A stretch of DNA of 5,100 nt from positions 1 to 5,100 of the forward strand of contig CAMORJ010000094.1 of the NCBI GenBank assembly GCA_946623775.1, in the 5' to 3' direction. The notes under the pieces are model-generated. The model had not been told where the DNA came from and did no database searches. It worked only from the letters and a program-made list of their open reading frames with translations. How positions within the stretch are numbered: the stretch's first letter is position 1; each line of letters opens with the position of its first letter. Origin of the DNA: an uncultured Bacillota bacterium (GTDB lineage: Bacteria; Bacillota_I; Bacilli_A; RFN20; CAG-826). Positions 1 to 5,100 of the stretch are shown here, in pieces. The position numbers and the translations under genes are program-made.

Positions 1-99
1 CACGAGGATATCTTGTAATAAAAACAAGTTTGTCTTTCCTTTTGCCTATGATGTGGGCCATAATAACCGAGCTTGAAGTGAGATAAAGGAATATAACCC

Positions 100-978
100 A
101 TGGCTAATGATTTTGTGATGTTCATCGACTCCGACAGCGACCTCGACCTCGAGTTCTGCAAGGAGTACGGATTGAAGATGATCTCGATGCCCTATATCAT
201 CGACGACAAAGAGACCTATCCCTATAAGGACTATGAGGTCTTCGAGCCCCAGCCCTTCTACGATATGCTCCGCAAAGGGGTGATCCCCACGACCTGCGGA
301 CTGTCCCCAGCCACCTATAAAGAATACTTCGAGCCCGTCCTAGCGGAAGGCAAGGACGTGTTCTATCCCCATTTCTCCTCCGCCATGAGCGGAACCTTCT
401 CGGCGATGGCGATCGCCTTGGCCGAGCTCCGCGAGAAATATCCGGATCGCCGCATCGTCACCTTCGACACCAAAGGCATCACCGTCTTGTCCTGCGCCAT
501 CATCATCGAGCTCGCCAAGCAATACAAAGCGGGCAAGTCCATCGACGAAATGCTGGATTGGGGCAATTCGGAAGTCGACCATTTCGCGACTTATTTCTTC
601 GCCGACGACCTCAAGTTCTTCGCCAAATCGGGCCGCGTGTCCGGGATGGCGGGATTCGTGGGCAACATGATCGGGCTCCGCCCCATCATCCATATCAGCC
701 ATGAGGGCAAGATGGAATCCTGCGACAAAGCCATCGGCAGGATGGCCGCGGTCAACAAGATCCTCGCCTATGTCGACAAAATGCAATCGAACATTCAGGA
801 TTACACCGTCGTCGTCGCCCATACCGATGCCCCGATGCTCGCCTCCAGGCTTGCCTCCGAGCTCCATAAGAAGTACGGCAAGGAGCTTGAAATCGTCATC
901 AAGGTGGTCAACCCCACGATCGGCTCCCACTGCGGCCCCAACGCCGCAGGCGTCGCCTTCCACGCGAAATCCCGCTAA
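100..978 (+). CDS. DegV family fatty-acid-binding protein (FakB-like)
   Basis: This 292-residue protein matches the DegV family in length and motifs. Known members bind a fatty acid, and the FakB type presents it to the kinase FakA, so that exogenous fatty acids enter phospholipid synthesis as acyl phosphate. Visible family signatures are the N-terminal IDSDSD (residues 9-14), the PTTCGLSP segment (63-70, in place of the common PTTSxPS type), SSAMSGTF (93-100, the ligand-contacting serine/glycine loop), DDLKFFAKSGRVSG (169-182), GLRPII (192-197) and the C-terminal GSHCGPNAAGVAFH (275-288). There is no signal peptide or membrane segment, so it should be cytoplasmic. The ATG at 100 is preceded by AAAGGA (85-90), 9 nt away. 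No FakA-like gene is present in the window, so the kinase partner, if any, is elsewhere. Codons are strongly C-ending. Family call is firm; the exact ligand is unknown. Confidence 0.93.
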   Translation: MANDFVMFIDSDSDLDLEFCKEYGLKMISMPYIIDDKETYPYKDYEVFEPQPFYDMLRKGVIPTTCGLSPATYKEYFEPVLAEGKDVFYPHFSSAMSGTFSAMAIALAELREKYPDRRIVTFDTKGITVLSCAIIIELAKQYKAGKSIDEMLDWGNSEVDHFATYFFADDLKFFAKSGRVSGMAGFVGNMIGLRPIIHISHEGKMESCDKAIGRMAAVNKILAYVDKMQSNIQDYTVVVAHTDAPMLASRLASELHKKYGKELEIVIKVVNPTIGSHCGPNAAGVAFHAKSR

Positions 979-984
979 AAGAAG

Positions 985-1020
985 AAAAAGCATCGCACTC
1001 CATCGATTGCGATGTTTTTT
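985..1020. terminator. Bidirectional rho-independent terminator between convergent genes
   Basis: A 7-bp stem CATCGCA (991-997) pairs with TGCGATG (1008-1014) around a 10-nt loop. It is flanked by an A-run (985-989) on the left and six Ts (1015-1020) on the right, so it works as an intrinsic terminator in both directions. It lies just after the DegV stop codon, and its T-run reaches into the HAD gene's stop codon (1019-1021), so the two convergent genes share it. Confidence 0.85.
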
Positions 1021-1822
1021 ATATGATTTTCAGGATTTCGCGGAGGGCGTATACCACGCCGTGGTGGTGGTCGTCGGATGTGATGTATTTGGCGGCCGAT
1101 TTCAGTTCTTCGATCGCGTTCCCCATGGCGATTCCGTTGAATCGCGAGACCATCGACAAATCGTTGTTCTGATCGCCAAAGCAATACACGTCCTCGCTAT
1201 TTATGCCTAAATGCTTCCTCAAGTCCTCGACCCTTTCCCCTTTGGTGGAGCCTTTCTGAAGCAATTCCAGATAGGTGGGCGCGGACCTTGAATATTCGTA
1301 TTTGGCTTTATCCTCTTCGTCCAATTCGAAGTGGACCATGTCCTCTTTTTCCCCGGCGATCATGATCTTCAATAGATGGTCATGGCCGATGATGGGTTTG
1401 CCTTCTTCTAGGATGGTGATGTCCTCTAAGGGGATGCGGTTATAATCCTCTTCCTCCAGAATCCATTTGTCGCGGGAGAAGCAGACGATGTTCCCTTTCC
1501 CTTCATAAGCGTATACGCCTATGCTCCCTTTTTCGTATTTGGAGCGGACGTACACCAAATCCGAGGAGGTCAATGCCGTCTCTTCGATGGTGTTTCCATC
1601 ATCGTCATAGACGGATGCGCCGTTAGCGCATATATAGAATTTGGCGTTCCCTCTTAAAGGGGATAGATGATGCTTCAATGAGCAAAAGGGGCGGCCGCTT
1701 GCCAAAGCGACCGGGTGTCCAGCGTCCAAAAGGGCCTGCAGGGCTTTTAGCTCTTCCTCAGGGATTTCCTTTTCGCCGAACGGGATCAGCGTCCCATCGA
1801 TATCGAAGCAGAATAGTTTCAT
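1019..1822 (-). CDS. Cof-type HAD-superfamily (class IIB) phosphatase
   Basis: This is a 267-residue haloacid-dehalogenase-fold hydrolase of the Cof/IIB subfamily, a typical length for it. Motif I is FDIDGT (residues 6-11), with D7 as the expected nucleophile and D9 as the acid/base. Motif II is ASGRP with S42. Motif III is probably K194 in GSTKG. Motif IV is FGDQNND (215-221), with the Mg-binding acidic residues. The region between motifs II and III (about 85-185) is the C2B cap. Such enzymes dephosphorylate sugar phosphates, flavin or pyridoxal phosphates and similar metabolites; the substrate cannot be told from sequence. The usual NxxDGV signature near the C terminus reads DDHHHGV (250-256). 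The ATG at 1822 has no strong Shine-Dalgarno; only a distant AAAGG is seen. The gene lies 107 nt downstream of the ATPase gene on the same strand, so co-transcription is possible but not shown. I find no convincing terminator in that gap. Confidence 0.92.
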   Translation of the reverse strand: MKLFCFDIDGTLIPFGEKEIPEEELKALQALLDAGHPVALASGRPFCSLKHHLSPLRGNAKFYICANGASVYDDDGNTIEETALTSSDLVYVRSKYEKGSIGVYAYEGKGNIVCFSRDKWILEEEDYNRIPLEDITILEEGKPIIGHDHLLKIMIAGEKEDMVHFELDEEDKAKYEYSRSAPTYLELLQKGSTKGERVEDLRKHLGINSEDVYCFGDQNNDLSMVSRFNGIAMGNAIEELKSAAKYITSDDHHHGVVYALREILKII

Positions 1823-1929
1823 AACTCAGGCGTCGCCTTTGGCAACGGGGATATGATAACGGAAAAGCCCGAGGATGGTTATTGGAATGCGGTTACAAAG
1901 GAGGATGCTCAAAAGCGTTGGCGAACCCA

Positions 1930-3261
1930 TCAGAAGCAAAACGCGAAATAAAGCGGAAGGAATACGACGCCGTTTTCGGCATAAGGCATTTTAGGAGATA
2001 GCACGTAATAGTCTTTTTTGGGAGAGCGGTATATCTTTTTGAAACAGTCGAGGGATACCGTCGAGAACGAAGAAGACGATTTCACCTCGATGGCGCAGAT
2101 TCTTCCTTTTCGCTGAATCATGCAATCGATTTCATAAGAACTGCCTTTGTCGGCAAAGGTGAAGTAATAGGGATCGTACCCATTGCATACGAGCGCTTGC
2201 ACAACTGCGTTTTCATAGAACATCCCAAGGTTGGCGGAATCTTTGGCGAAAATGATTTTCCGGTAGATGGTTTCATCCCCAATCTCGGTTAAGACCTTGC
2301 TGACCAGTAAGCCAACGTCGCTGGAATAGGCTTTAAAATCGGTTTGCGCTTTGAAAAGGGATAAACCCATCTCGGGTGAGGAAGAACGATAGACGAGGTT
2401 AACGACTCTCGAAGATTCAAGATTGTTTAGCGTGTCGCTCAATAACCTTCCGCTTCGTCCAAAGATGTGGCCCACGATGAAGCGCTTGGATTTGGCTTTT
2501 CCGAGTTGAGTCGCGAGATTTTGGTACAAGACGTTCATCCGCGTTTTGTCTTTCGCGTCGTTGCTCCTTAAGTCATCGCCATAAAGGTCGAGGATAGTGC
2601 GTTTTTCCTGTTCGGCTTGAAGGAAATCTTGGTTCTCTATGTATTTGGAAAGCGGTTTCGGCATGCCTCCAAGCGCCAGATAGAGGCGATACTTCTGCAT
2701 GAGATCCCGATGAATGCCTTGCGTAATCATCGAAAAGTCGGAACTCTCGAATGCTTTTTTCAGCATCGGGGAGGATGCCTCATCTCCGATGGCTAACAAA
2801 AACTCCTCGAAATCCATCGGGTACATGTAGAGCCTTTTTTCTTCGGAAGGTATCATGATTCCGGCTTCATTGCGCTTGATCGAAATCAAAGACCCGGTTT
2901 CGATATATCTATAACGGCCGTCAGCGACAAAATCCTTGATCCATTCGCGAGCTTTTGGGAAGAATTGGATCTCGTCGAAAATGATGAGCGACCCCCTGTC
3001 CATCGCTTTTCTTCCGACGGCAAGGAAAAGGGCGGCGAAGAATTTGTCCATCGAGTCGTGGAGGAATCCGAATGAATCCTTGATATTCTGATTTGCCTTG
3101 CGAAAGTCGATGAGAAGGTAATCGTCGAATTCGTTTTTGCCAAACTCTTCTGCGATTGTGGATTTTCCAATGCGCCGGGCACCGTCAATCAAAATAGAGC
3201 AATCGCCATAAGCACCGTTCTTCCATTCGAGAAGCTTTTGGTAGATTTTTCTTTGAAACAT
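1930..3261 (-). CDS. AAA_14 / DUF4143 family ATPase (COG1373)
   Basis: This 443-residue protein has the two-part layout of the COG1373 family. The N-terminal AAA domain holds the Walker A motif GARRIGKST (27-35), Walker B LIIFDE (92-97, D96/E97), a sensor-like ETGS (121-124) and the family hallmark YPMDFEEFL (147-155). YLALGGMPKPL (194-204) then leads into the DUF4143 region. That region ends in a pattern resembling a PD-(D/E)xK nuclease core: E350 in FYEN, EID (377-379) and IEVK (391-394). Proteins of this family are widespread and often present in several copies, but their function is poorly known; nuclease activity here is inference. The ATG at 3261 is preceded by GGAGGG (minus strand, 3273-3268), 6 nt away, and the start fits the family's usual N terminus. 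The gene has more mixed, AT-richer codons than its neighbours, which hints at transfer. It lies directly downstream of a 34-bp repeat array. No frameshift is seen; it looks intact. Confidence 0.92.
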   Translation of the reverse strand: MFQRKIYQKLLEWKNGAYGDCSILIDGARRIGKSTIAEEFGKNEFDDYLLIDFRKANQNIKDSFGFLHDSMDKFFAALFLAVGRKAMDRGSLIIFDEIQFFPKAREWIKDFVADGRYRYIETGSLISIKRNEAGIMIPSEEKRLYMYPMDFEEFLLAIGDEASSPMLKKAFESSDFSMITQGIHRDLMQKYRLYLALGGMPKPLSKYIENQDFLQAEQEKRTILDLYGDDLRSNDAKDKTRMNVLYQNLATQLGKAKSKRFIVGHIFGRSGRLLSDTLNNLESSRVVNLVYRSSSPEMGLSLFKAQTDFKAYSSDVGLLVSKVLTEIGDETIYRKIIFAKDSANLGMFYENAVVQALVCNGYDPYYFTFADKGSSYEIDCMIQRKGRICAIEVKSSSSFSTVSLDCFKKIYRSPKKDYYVLSPKMPYAENGVVFLPLYFAFCF

Positions 3262-3279
3262 AGGCTGCCCTCCAGCTTG

Positions 3280-3308
3280 ATAATAGCATTAAAATGCAAA
3301 AAAGTGAA
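3280..3308 (-). promoter_or_regulatory. Candidate promoter of the ATPase gene, -35 inside the first repeat
   Basis: Read on the minus strand, TATTAT (3285-3280) is a -10 hexamer with 5 of 6 consensus bases, preceded by TGC to make an extended -10 (TGnTATTAT). Seventeen bases upstream is TTCACT (3308-3303), a 4-of-6 match to the -35 consensus, and it falls in the conserved core of the repeat nearest the gene. A short dyad GCATT-AA-AATGC (3286-3297) fills part of the spacer. The predicted transcript would start near 3274-3273, just at the ribosome binding site, leaving a very short leader. This is inferred from motif and spacing only. Confidence 0.45.
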
Positions 3309-3430
3309 TCCTTAAAAACGCCAAATTCGACAAAAAAGTGAATCCTTAAAAACGCCAAAATCGACAAAAAAGTGAATCCTTAAAACTGCCAAAATCGACA
3401 AAAAAGTGAATCCTTAAAAATGCCAAAAAC
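3297..3430. repeat. Four tandem 34-bp direct repeats upstream of the ATPase gene
   Basis: The core GTGAATCCTT recurs at 3304, 3338, 3372 and 3406, exactly 34 bp apart. The units are 3297-3330, 3331-3364, 3365-3398 and 3399-3430, and the last is about 32 bp and diverges at its outer end. Each unit is a six-A tract, the core GTGAATCCTT, a second run of four or five As, then C/T-rich GCC, another A-run and TCGA. Units differ at only a few positions (AAATTCGA in the first against AAAATCGA in the second and third; ACGCC, CTGCC or ATGCC after the second A-run). Since 34 is not a multiple of three and the block sits right upstream of the ATPase start, it is most likely non-coding and a multi-site binding region. 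There are no unique spacers, so it is not a CRISPR array. Confidence 0.95.
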
Positions 3431-3632
3431 CAGCTCCGGGATAATCTGATCTGCCTTCCTATTGAGTATATTCGATTTGTCTAAAATAAAGTTGAACTTT
3501 AGAAATGACAGAGTTTATTGCTAGCAAAAATCTATTGTTGCTGAAAAAATAGCGGGGACGTGTACCGAAATTCGAAATTCGACAAGCCCTTTTTCGAAAA
3601 ACTTTCCAATTAAATAAGTAGGAGGGCTTATT
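3431..3632. other. AT-rich gap between the repeat array and the PBECR-like gene
   Basis: This is the rest of the 371-base gene-free stretch between the divergent ATPase and PBECR-like genes. It holds a 15-bp dyad (3487-3501), a short 7-base tandem CGAAATT (around 3567-3580), and AAATTCGACAA (3575-3585), which exactly matches 11 bases of the first repeat unit (3323-3333). It ends in the strong ribosome binding site AGGAGGG (3620-3626), 6 nt before the ATG at 3633. I see no RNA gene, no riboswitch fold I recognise, and no convincing terminator. A rightward promoter must lie here if the downstream gene has its own; TAAATA (3611-3616) is a possible -10, but no good -35 pairs with it. Confidence 0.6.
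3487..3501. promoter_or_regulatory. Perfect 15-bp dyad, possible operator
   Basis: TAAAGTT-G-AACTTTA is a perfect inverted repeat about the central G at 3494. It contains TTGAAC (3492-3497), a -35-like hexamer with 5 of 6 consensus bases on the plus strand; the best partner is a poor TTTATT (3514-3519) 16 bases downstream. The symmetry suits a dimeric regulator, but AT-rich DNA produces such dyads by chance, and no regulator gene is in the window. Confidence 0.3.
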
Positions 3633-4019
3633 ATGAACGAGTCTAACGAACCACTGAAGGTTGGCCGCATCCCGATTGCGGTGGAAAGGGCATTGAACCT
3701 GCATTTGGCAAGCAACGTCAGCGTCTACATGTCCAACGAAAGGATAGCCACGCTTGCAAGCGAAAAGCCAAAGGGCTATCTCAACATCATCGAAGAGACG
3801 ACGAATATTCTCCATTCGCCCGATTTCGTCTGCTACCGCAAGGAGATCGAGCAGTTCCTCTTCGTCAAAACCTACGTCAGGCCGGCGGGCATCCGCTTCG
3901 TGGGGCTTGGCGTCAGCCATATCGGCGTGCCCAAAAGATGGAATTTCGACCACATGCGCGTCTATCATCTGGAAGAGCTCAACGACATCAATAAAGCAAG
4001 CCCATTCGCCAGGCCATGA
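3633..4019 (+). CDS. Small protein resembling a PBECR/BECR-fold nuclease-like domain
   Basis: This 128-residue soluble protein has no signal peptide or membrane segment. Its central part (about 29-113) reads like the PBECR group (phage-associated Barnase-EndoU-ColicinE5/D-RelE-like domains). A hydrophobic strand VYMS (31-34) is followed by a helix with YLNIIEETTNIL (49-60), the HSPDFVCY turn (61-68), strands FLFVKTYV (75-82) and IRFVGLGVS (87-95), and a final WNFDHMRVYHL (103-113). Members of the group are often domains of phage polyvalent proteins and are predicted RNases. Here the domain stands almost alone. The histidine expected near the ERIATL segment (36-41) is not seen, so activity is doubtful. 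The start is well supported by AGGAGGG 6 nt upstream. It is divergent from the ATPase and reads toward the VanZ-like gene. That the gene is real is likely; the family call is by eye and tentative. Confidence 0.6.
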   Translation: MNESNEPLKVGRIPIAVERALNLHLASNVSVYMSNERIATLASEKPKGYLNIIEETTNILHSPDFVCYRKEIEQFLFVKTYVRPAGIRFVGLGVSHIGVPKRWNFDHMRVYHLEELNDINKASPFARP

Positions 4020-4025
4020 TATAAT
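4017..4025 (+). promoter_or_regulatory. Extended -10 promoter for the VanZ-like gene
   Basis: TGATATAAT at 4017-4025 is a perfect extended -10 (TGn followed by consensus TATAAT). Its TGA is also the stop codon of the PBECR-like gene. No good -35 is seen 16-18 bases upstream, which extended -10 promoters can tolerate. Transcription would begin near 4031-4033, only a few bases before the ATG at 4036, giving a leaderless or nearly leaderless mRNA. Confidence 0.6.
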
Positions 4026-4035
4026 AAACGCCATT

Positions 4036-4470
4036 ATGGCGAAGAAAGTGGTTTATGGCATGCTGCTGGCCCTGTTCACGGGGGTCATCGTTTTCTCGTC
4101 GACGCGCACCGGCTTAGACCATTCCAATGCCGGCGGGCTGATCATCGGCTGGATCAACAGCGTCTTCTTCGGCGGACGGCTCAGCGCGTATGAGCAAGAC
4201 GCCATCGTCGGGGTCGGCGCCAAATTCCTGGGCCATTTCTGCTTGTTCATGGGCGCGGGATTCTTCGCCTATTTGTTCTTAAAGCAGTTCCCATTAGACA
4301 AAAAGAAGCGATACCTGATCGTTTTTGCCTATGGTTTGGCGTTGTCTTGCCTAGGCGAAACGATACAGGTTTTCTCCGAAGGGAGGTTCGCGACCCCCGC
4401 GGATGTCTTAATCGATTTCTCCGGTTATTGCTTCACGCTTTTGCTGCGCTTCCAGGCCCGTCCCATGTAA
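4036..4470 (+). CDS. VanZ-like integral membrane protein
   Basis: This 144-residue membrane protein has VanZ-family features. Hydrophobic segments are seen at about 5-20, 62-82, 94-112 and 122-138. The family signatures are K63/H67 in GAKFLGHF, E108 and Q111 in GETIQVF, R117 in GRFATPADVLIDFSG, with D123, D127 and G130. VanZ itself lowers teicoplanin sensitivity in the vanA cluster, but most relatives are chromosomal and of unknown role; no other van gene is here, so resistance should not be inferred. The reading frame stays open upstream to 3754, but that part only overlaps the PBECR-like gene. I choose the ATG at 4036 because it begins a normal VanZ N terminus (MAKK then a membrane segment) and follows an extended -10. 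There is no Shine-Dalgarno in the 16 bases before it. An internal ATG at 4060 (Met9) is the alternative. The Nudix gene follows after 12 nt, probably in the same transcript. Confidence 0.85.
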   Translation: MAKKVVYGMLLALFTGVIVFSSTRTGLDHSNAGGLIIGWINSVFFGGRLSAYEQDAIVGVGAKFLGHFCLFMGAGFFAYLFLKQFPLDKKKRYLIVFAYGLALSCLGETIQVFSEGRFATPADVLIDFSGYCFTLLLRFQARPM

Positions 4471-4482
4471 TGAGGTTCCCCC

Positions 4483-4998
4483 ATGCCTATTCAACTAGAA
4501 CTAATCGATGACCAATATGAATTCCATGGCTTCAACCATGTCAGGAACGTCGCCAGGGCGATCGTTTTGGACGATGAAGGCAAGGTGGCCATCCACCTCA
4601 TCCATAGGAACGATGTGTTCTGCGACCAATCCTATTACGAGACGCCGGGAGGCGGGGTGGACGAAGGAGAATCATTCGAGCAAGCCGCGGTCCGCGAATG
4701 CGAAGAGGAATTGGGCGAGAAGATAGAGGTCATCGATTATATCGGCGAGGTCGTCGATGCCTATAACCTCATCGGCAGGAAGAACATCAACCGTTATTAC
4801 CTCTGCAGATTCGTCGGAAAGACCAAACGCCATTACGAATCCGAAGGCGACACGCTGATCCAAAAGACGATCCACGTCGATTTGGACCAGGCCATCGCTT
4901 TATATGAAAGCCAGGACGATACGCTTGTGGCTGGCCTAGTGAAGCGGAGAGAGCTGCCGATTTTGCTGGAAACGAAGAAAATGCTCCAAAAACTTTGA
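4483..4998 (+). CDS. Nudix (MutT-like) hydrolase
   Basis: This 171-residue cytoplasmic protein carries a Nudix box at residues 57-79. G57, E63, R71-E72 and E75-E76 follow the GX5EX7REUXEEXGU spacing, with G78 in place. Two hydrophobic positions are replaced, C73 and E79. The box sits after the strand-rich N terminus (ARAIVLDDEGKVAIHLIHR, 24-42) and ETPGGG (53-58), as in MutT-type enzymes. Nudix hydrolases cleave nucleoside diphosphates linked to another moiety, using Mg2+; the substrate is not predictable here. The start at 4483 has a modest TGAGG (4471-4475), 7 nt away, and lies 12 nt after the VanZ-like stop, so the two are likely co-transcribed. Downstream is the tRNA-His promoter, with only a weak, bulged hairpin that might end this transcript. 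Confidence 0.93.
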   Translation: MPIQLELIDDQYEFHGFNHVRNVARAIVLDDEGKVAIHLIHRNDVFCDQSYYETPGGGVDEGESFEQAAVRECEEELGEKIEVIDYIGEVVDAYNLIGRKNINRYYLCRFVGKTKRHYESEGDTLIQKTIHVDLDQAIALYESQDDTLVAGLVKRRELPILLETKKMLQKL

Positions 4999-5006
4999 TT
5001 ATCGAC

Positions 5007-5035
5007 TTGCCAAAGGCAATGAGAGTCTTTATTAT
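5007..5035 (+). promoter_or_regulatory. Sigma-70-type promoter for tRNA-His
   Basis: TTGCCA (5007-5012) and TATTAT (5030-5035) each match 5 of 6 bases of the housekeeping sigma consensus and are separated by the ideal 17 bases. The start of transcription would fall near 5042, about four bases before the tRNA 5' end. The -35 also lies in a small hairpin, TTGCC-AAA-GGCAA (5007-5019). Confidence 0.7.
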
Positions 5036-5045
5036 TTTCTTCCGT

Positions 5046-5100
5046 GGCGCGATTGGTGAAACGGTGAACACATTCGGCTGTGAACCGAACATGAACGGGT
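5046..5100 (+). tRNA. tRNA-His (GTG anticodon), 3' end cut by the window
   Basis: The anticodon stem TTCGG/CCGAA (5073-5077 with 5085-5089) encloses the 7-base loop CTGTGAA, placing anticodon GTG at 5080-5082, which reads His codons. The D stem is GTG/CAC (5056-5058 with 5069-5071), with the conserved GG at 5063-5064 in the loop. The 5' acceptor half is GCGCGAT (5047-5053). G5046 would be the extra G-1 characteristic of tRNA-His. The T stem's 5' strand ACGGG (5095-5099) is followed by T54 at 5100, where the window ends, so the T loop, the 3' acceptor strand and any encoded CCA are not visible. Confidence 0.93.

Noticed and set aside
12..28. Terminator of a gene upstream of the window (CTTGT...ACAAG hairpin)
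   Set aside because: The stem is only 5 AT-rich base pairs and the following sequence is only partly T-rich, so it is not supportable.
340..993. 217-residue minus-strand open frame
   Set aside because: It is the antisense shadow of the high-GC DegV gene, with composition but no motif of a real protein.
1905..1994. 29-residue basic peptide after AAAGGAGG on the plus strand
   Set aside because: The ATG touches the Shine-Dalgarno with no spacing, and the frame overlaps the ATPase C terminus antisense.
3185..3367. 60-residue minus-strand open frame running from the repeats into the ATPase gene
   Set aside because: It is out of frame with the well-supported ATPase, and part of it translates the non-coding 34-bp repeats. 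There is no family resemblance.
3297..3430. CRISPR array
   Set aside because: The 34-bp units are contiguous with no unique spacers between conserved repeats, and no cas gene is present.
3459..4034. 191-residue minus-strand open frame
   Set aside because: It lies antisense to the PBECR-like gene, which has a strong ribosome binding site; the minus frame extends into AT-rich control DNA and shows no domain.
3754..4035. Upstream N-terminal extension of the VanZ-like protein
   Set aside because: This part is a serine/arginine-rich shadow of the PBECR-like gene in another frame; the VanZ family start fits the ATG at 4036.
4036..4470. Glycopeptide resistance gene
   Set aside because: VanZ-like proteins are common in Firmicute chromosomes, and no vanA/H/X or two-component genes are nearby.
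5004..5040. Intrinsic terminator after the Nudix gene
   Set aside because: The hairpin TTGCC-AAA-GGCAA is short and needs a five-base bulge to extend to the T-rich tail; the same bases form a better promoter for tRNA-His. It could do both, but the terminator is not well supported.

Overview
The window looks like chromosomal sequence from a low-to-medium GC Firmicute, probably a gut-type Bacilli or Erysipelotrichia relative. The basis is gene content only: a DegV/FakB-family protein, a Cof-type HAD phosphatase, a VanZ-family membrane protein, a Nudix hydrolase and a tRNA-His, with Firmicute-style GGAGG ribosome binding sites. No marker gene allows a firmer assignment.

Layout. A DegV-family protein (100-978, +) converges on a Cof-type HAD hydrolase (1019-1822, -), with a shared hairpin terminator between them. 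Upstream of the HAD gene on the same strand lies a 443-residue ATPase of the AAA_14/DUF4143 (COG1373) family (1930-3261, -). Immediately upstream of its start is an array of four 34-bp direct repeats (3297-3430). The repeat nearest the gene supplies a plausible -35 element for the ATPase promoter. An AT-rich gap follows, and then a rightward run: a small protein resembling the PBECR/BECR-fold nuclease-like domain (3633-4019), a VanZ-like membrane protein (4036-4470), a Nudix hydrolase (4483-4998) and a tRNA-His cut by the window end (5046-5100).

How the genes relate. The DegV, HAD, VanZ-like and Nudix genes look like ordinary chromosomal housekeeping or accessory genes, rich in C-ending codons. 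The ATPase gene and the repeat-bearing gap are more AT-rich with more mixed codon use, so this part is the best candidate for an acquired module. The most interesting structure is the repeat array between the divergent ATPase and PBECR-like genes: it may be an operator through which the ATPase gene is controlled. A second notable point is a perfect extended -10 motif overlapping the PBECR-like stop codon. It would start transcription almost at the VanZ-like ATG, giving a leaderless or nearly leaderless mRNA.

All family assignments come from reading motifs by eye; no database search was possible.
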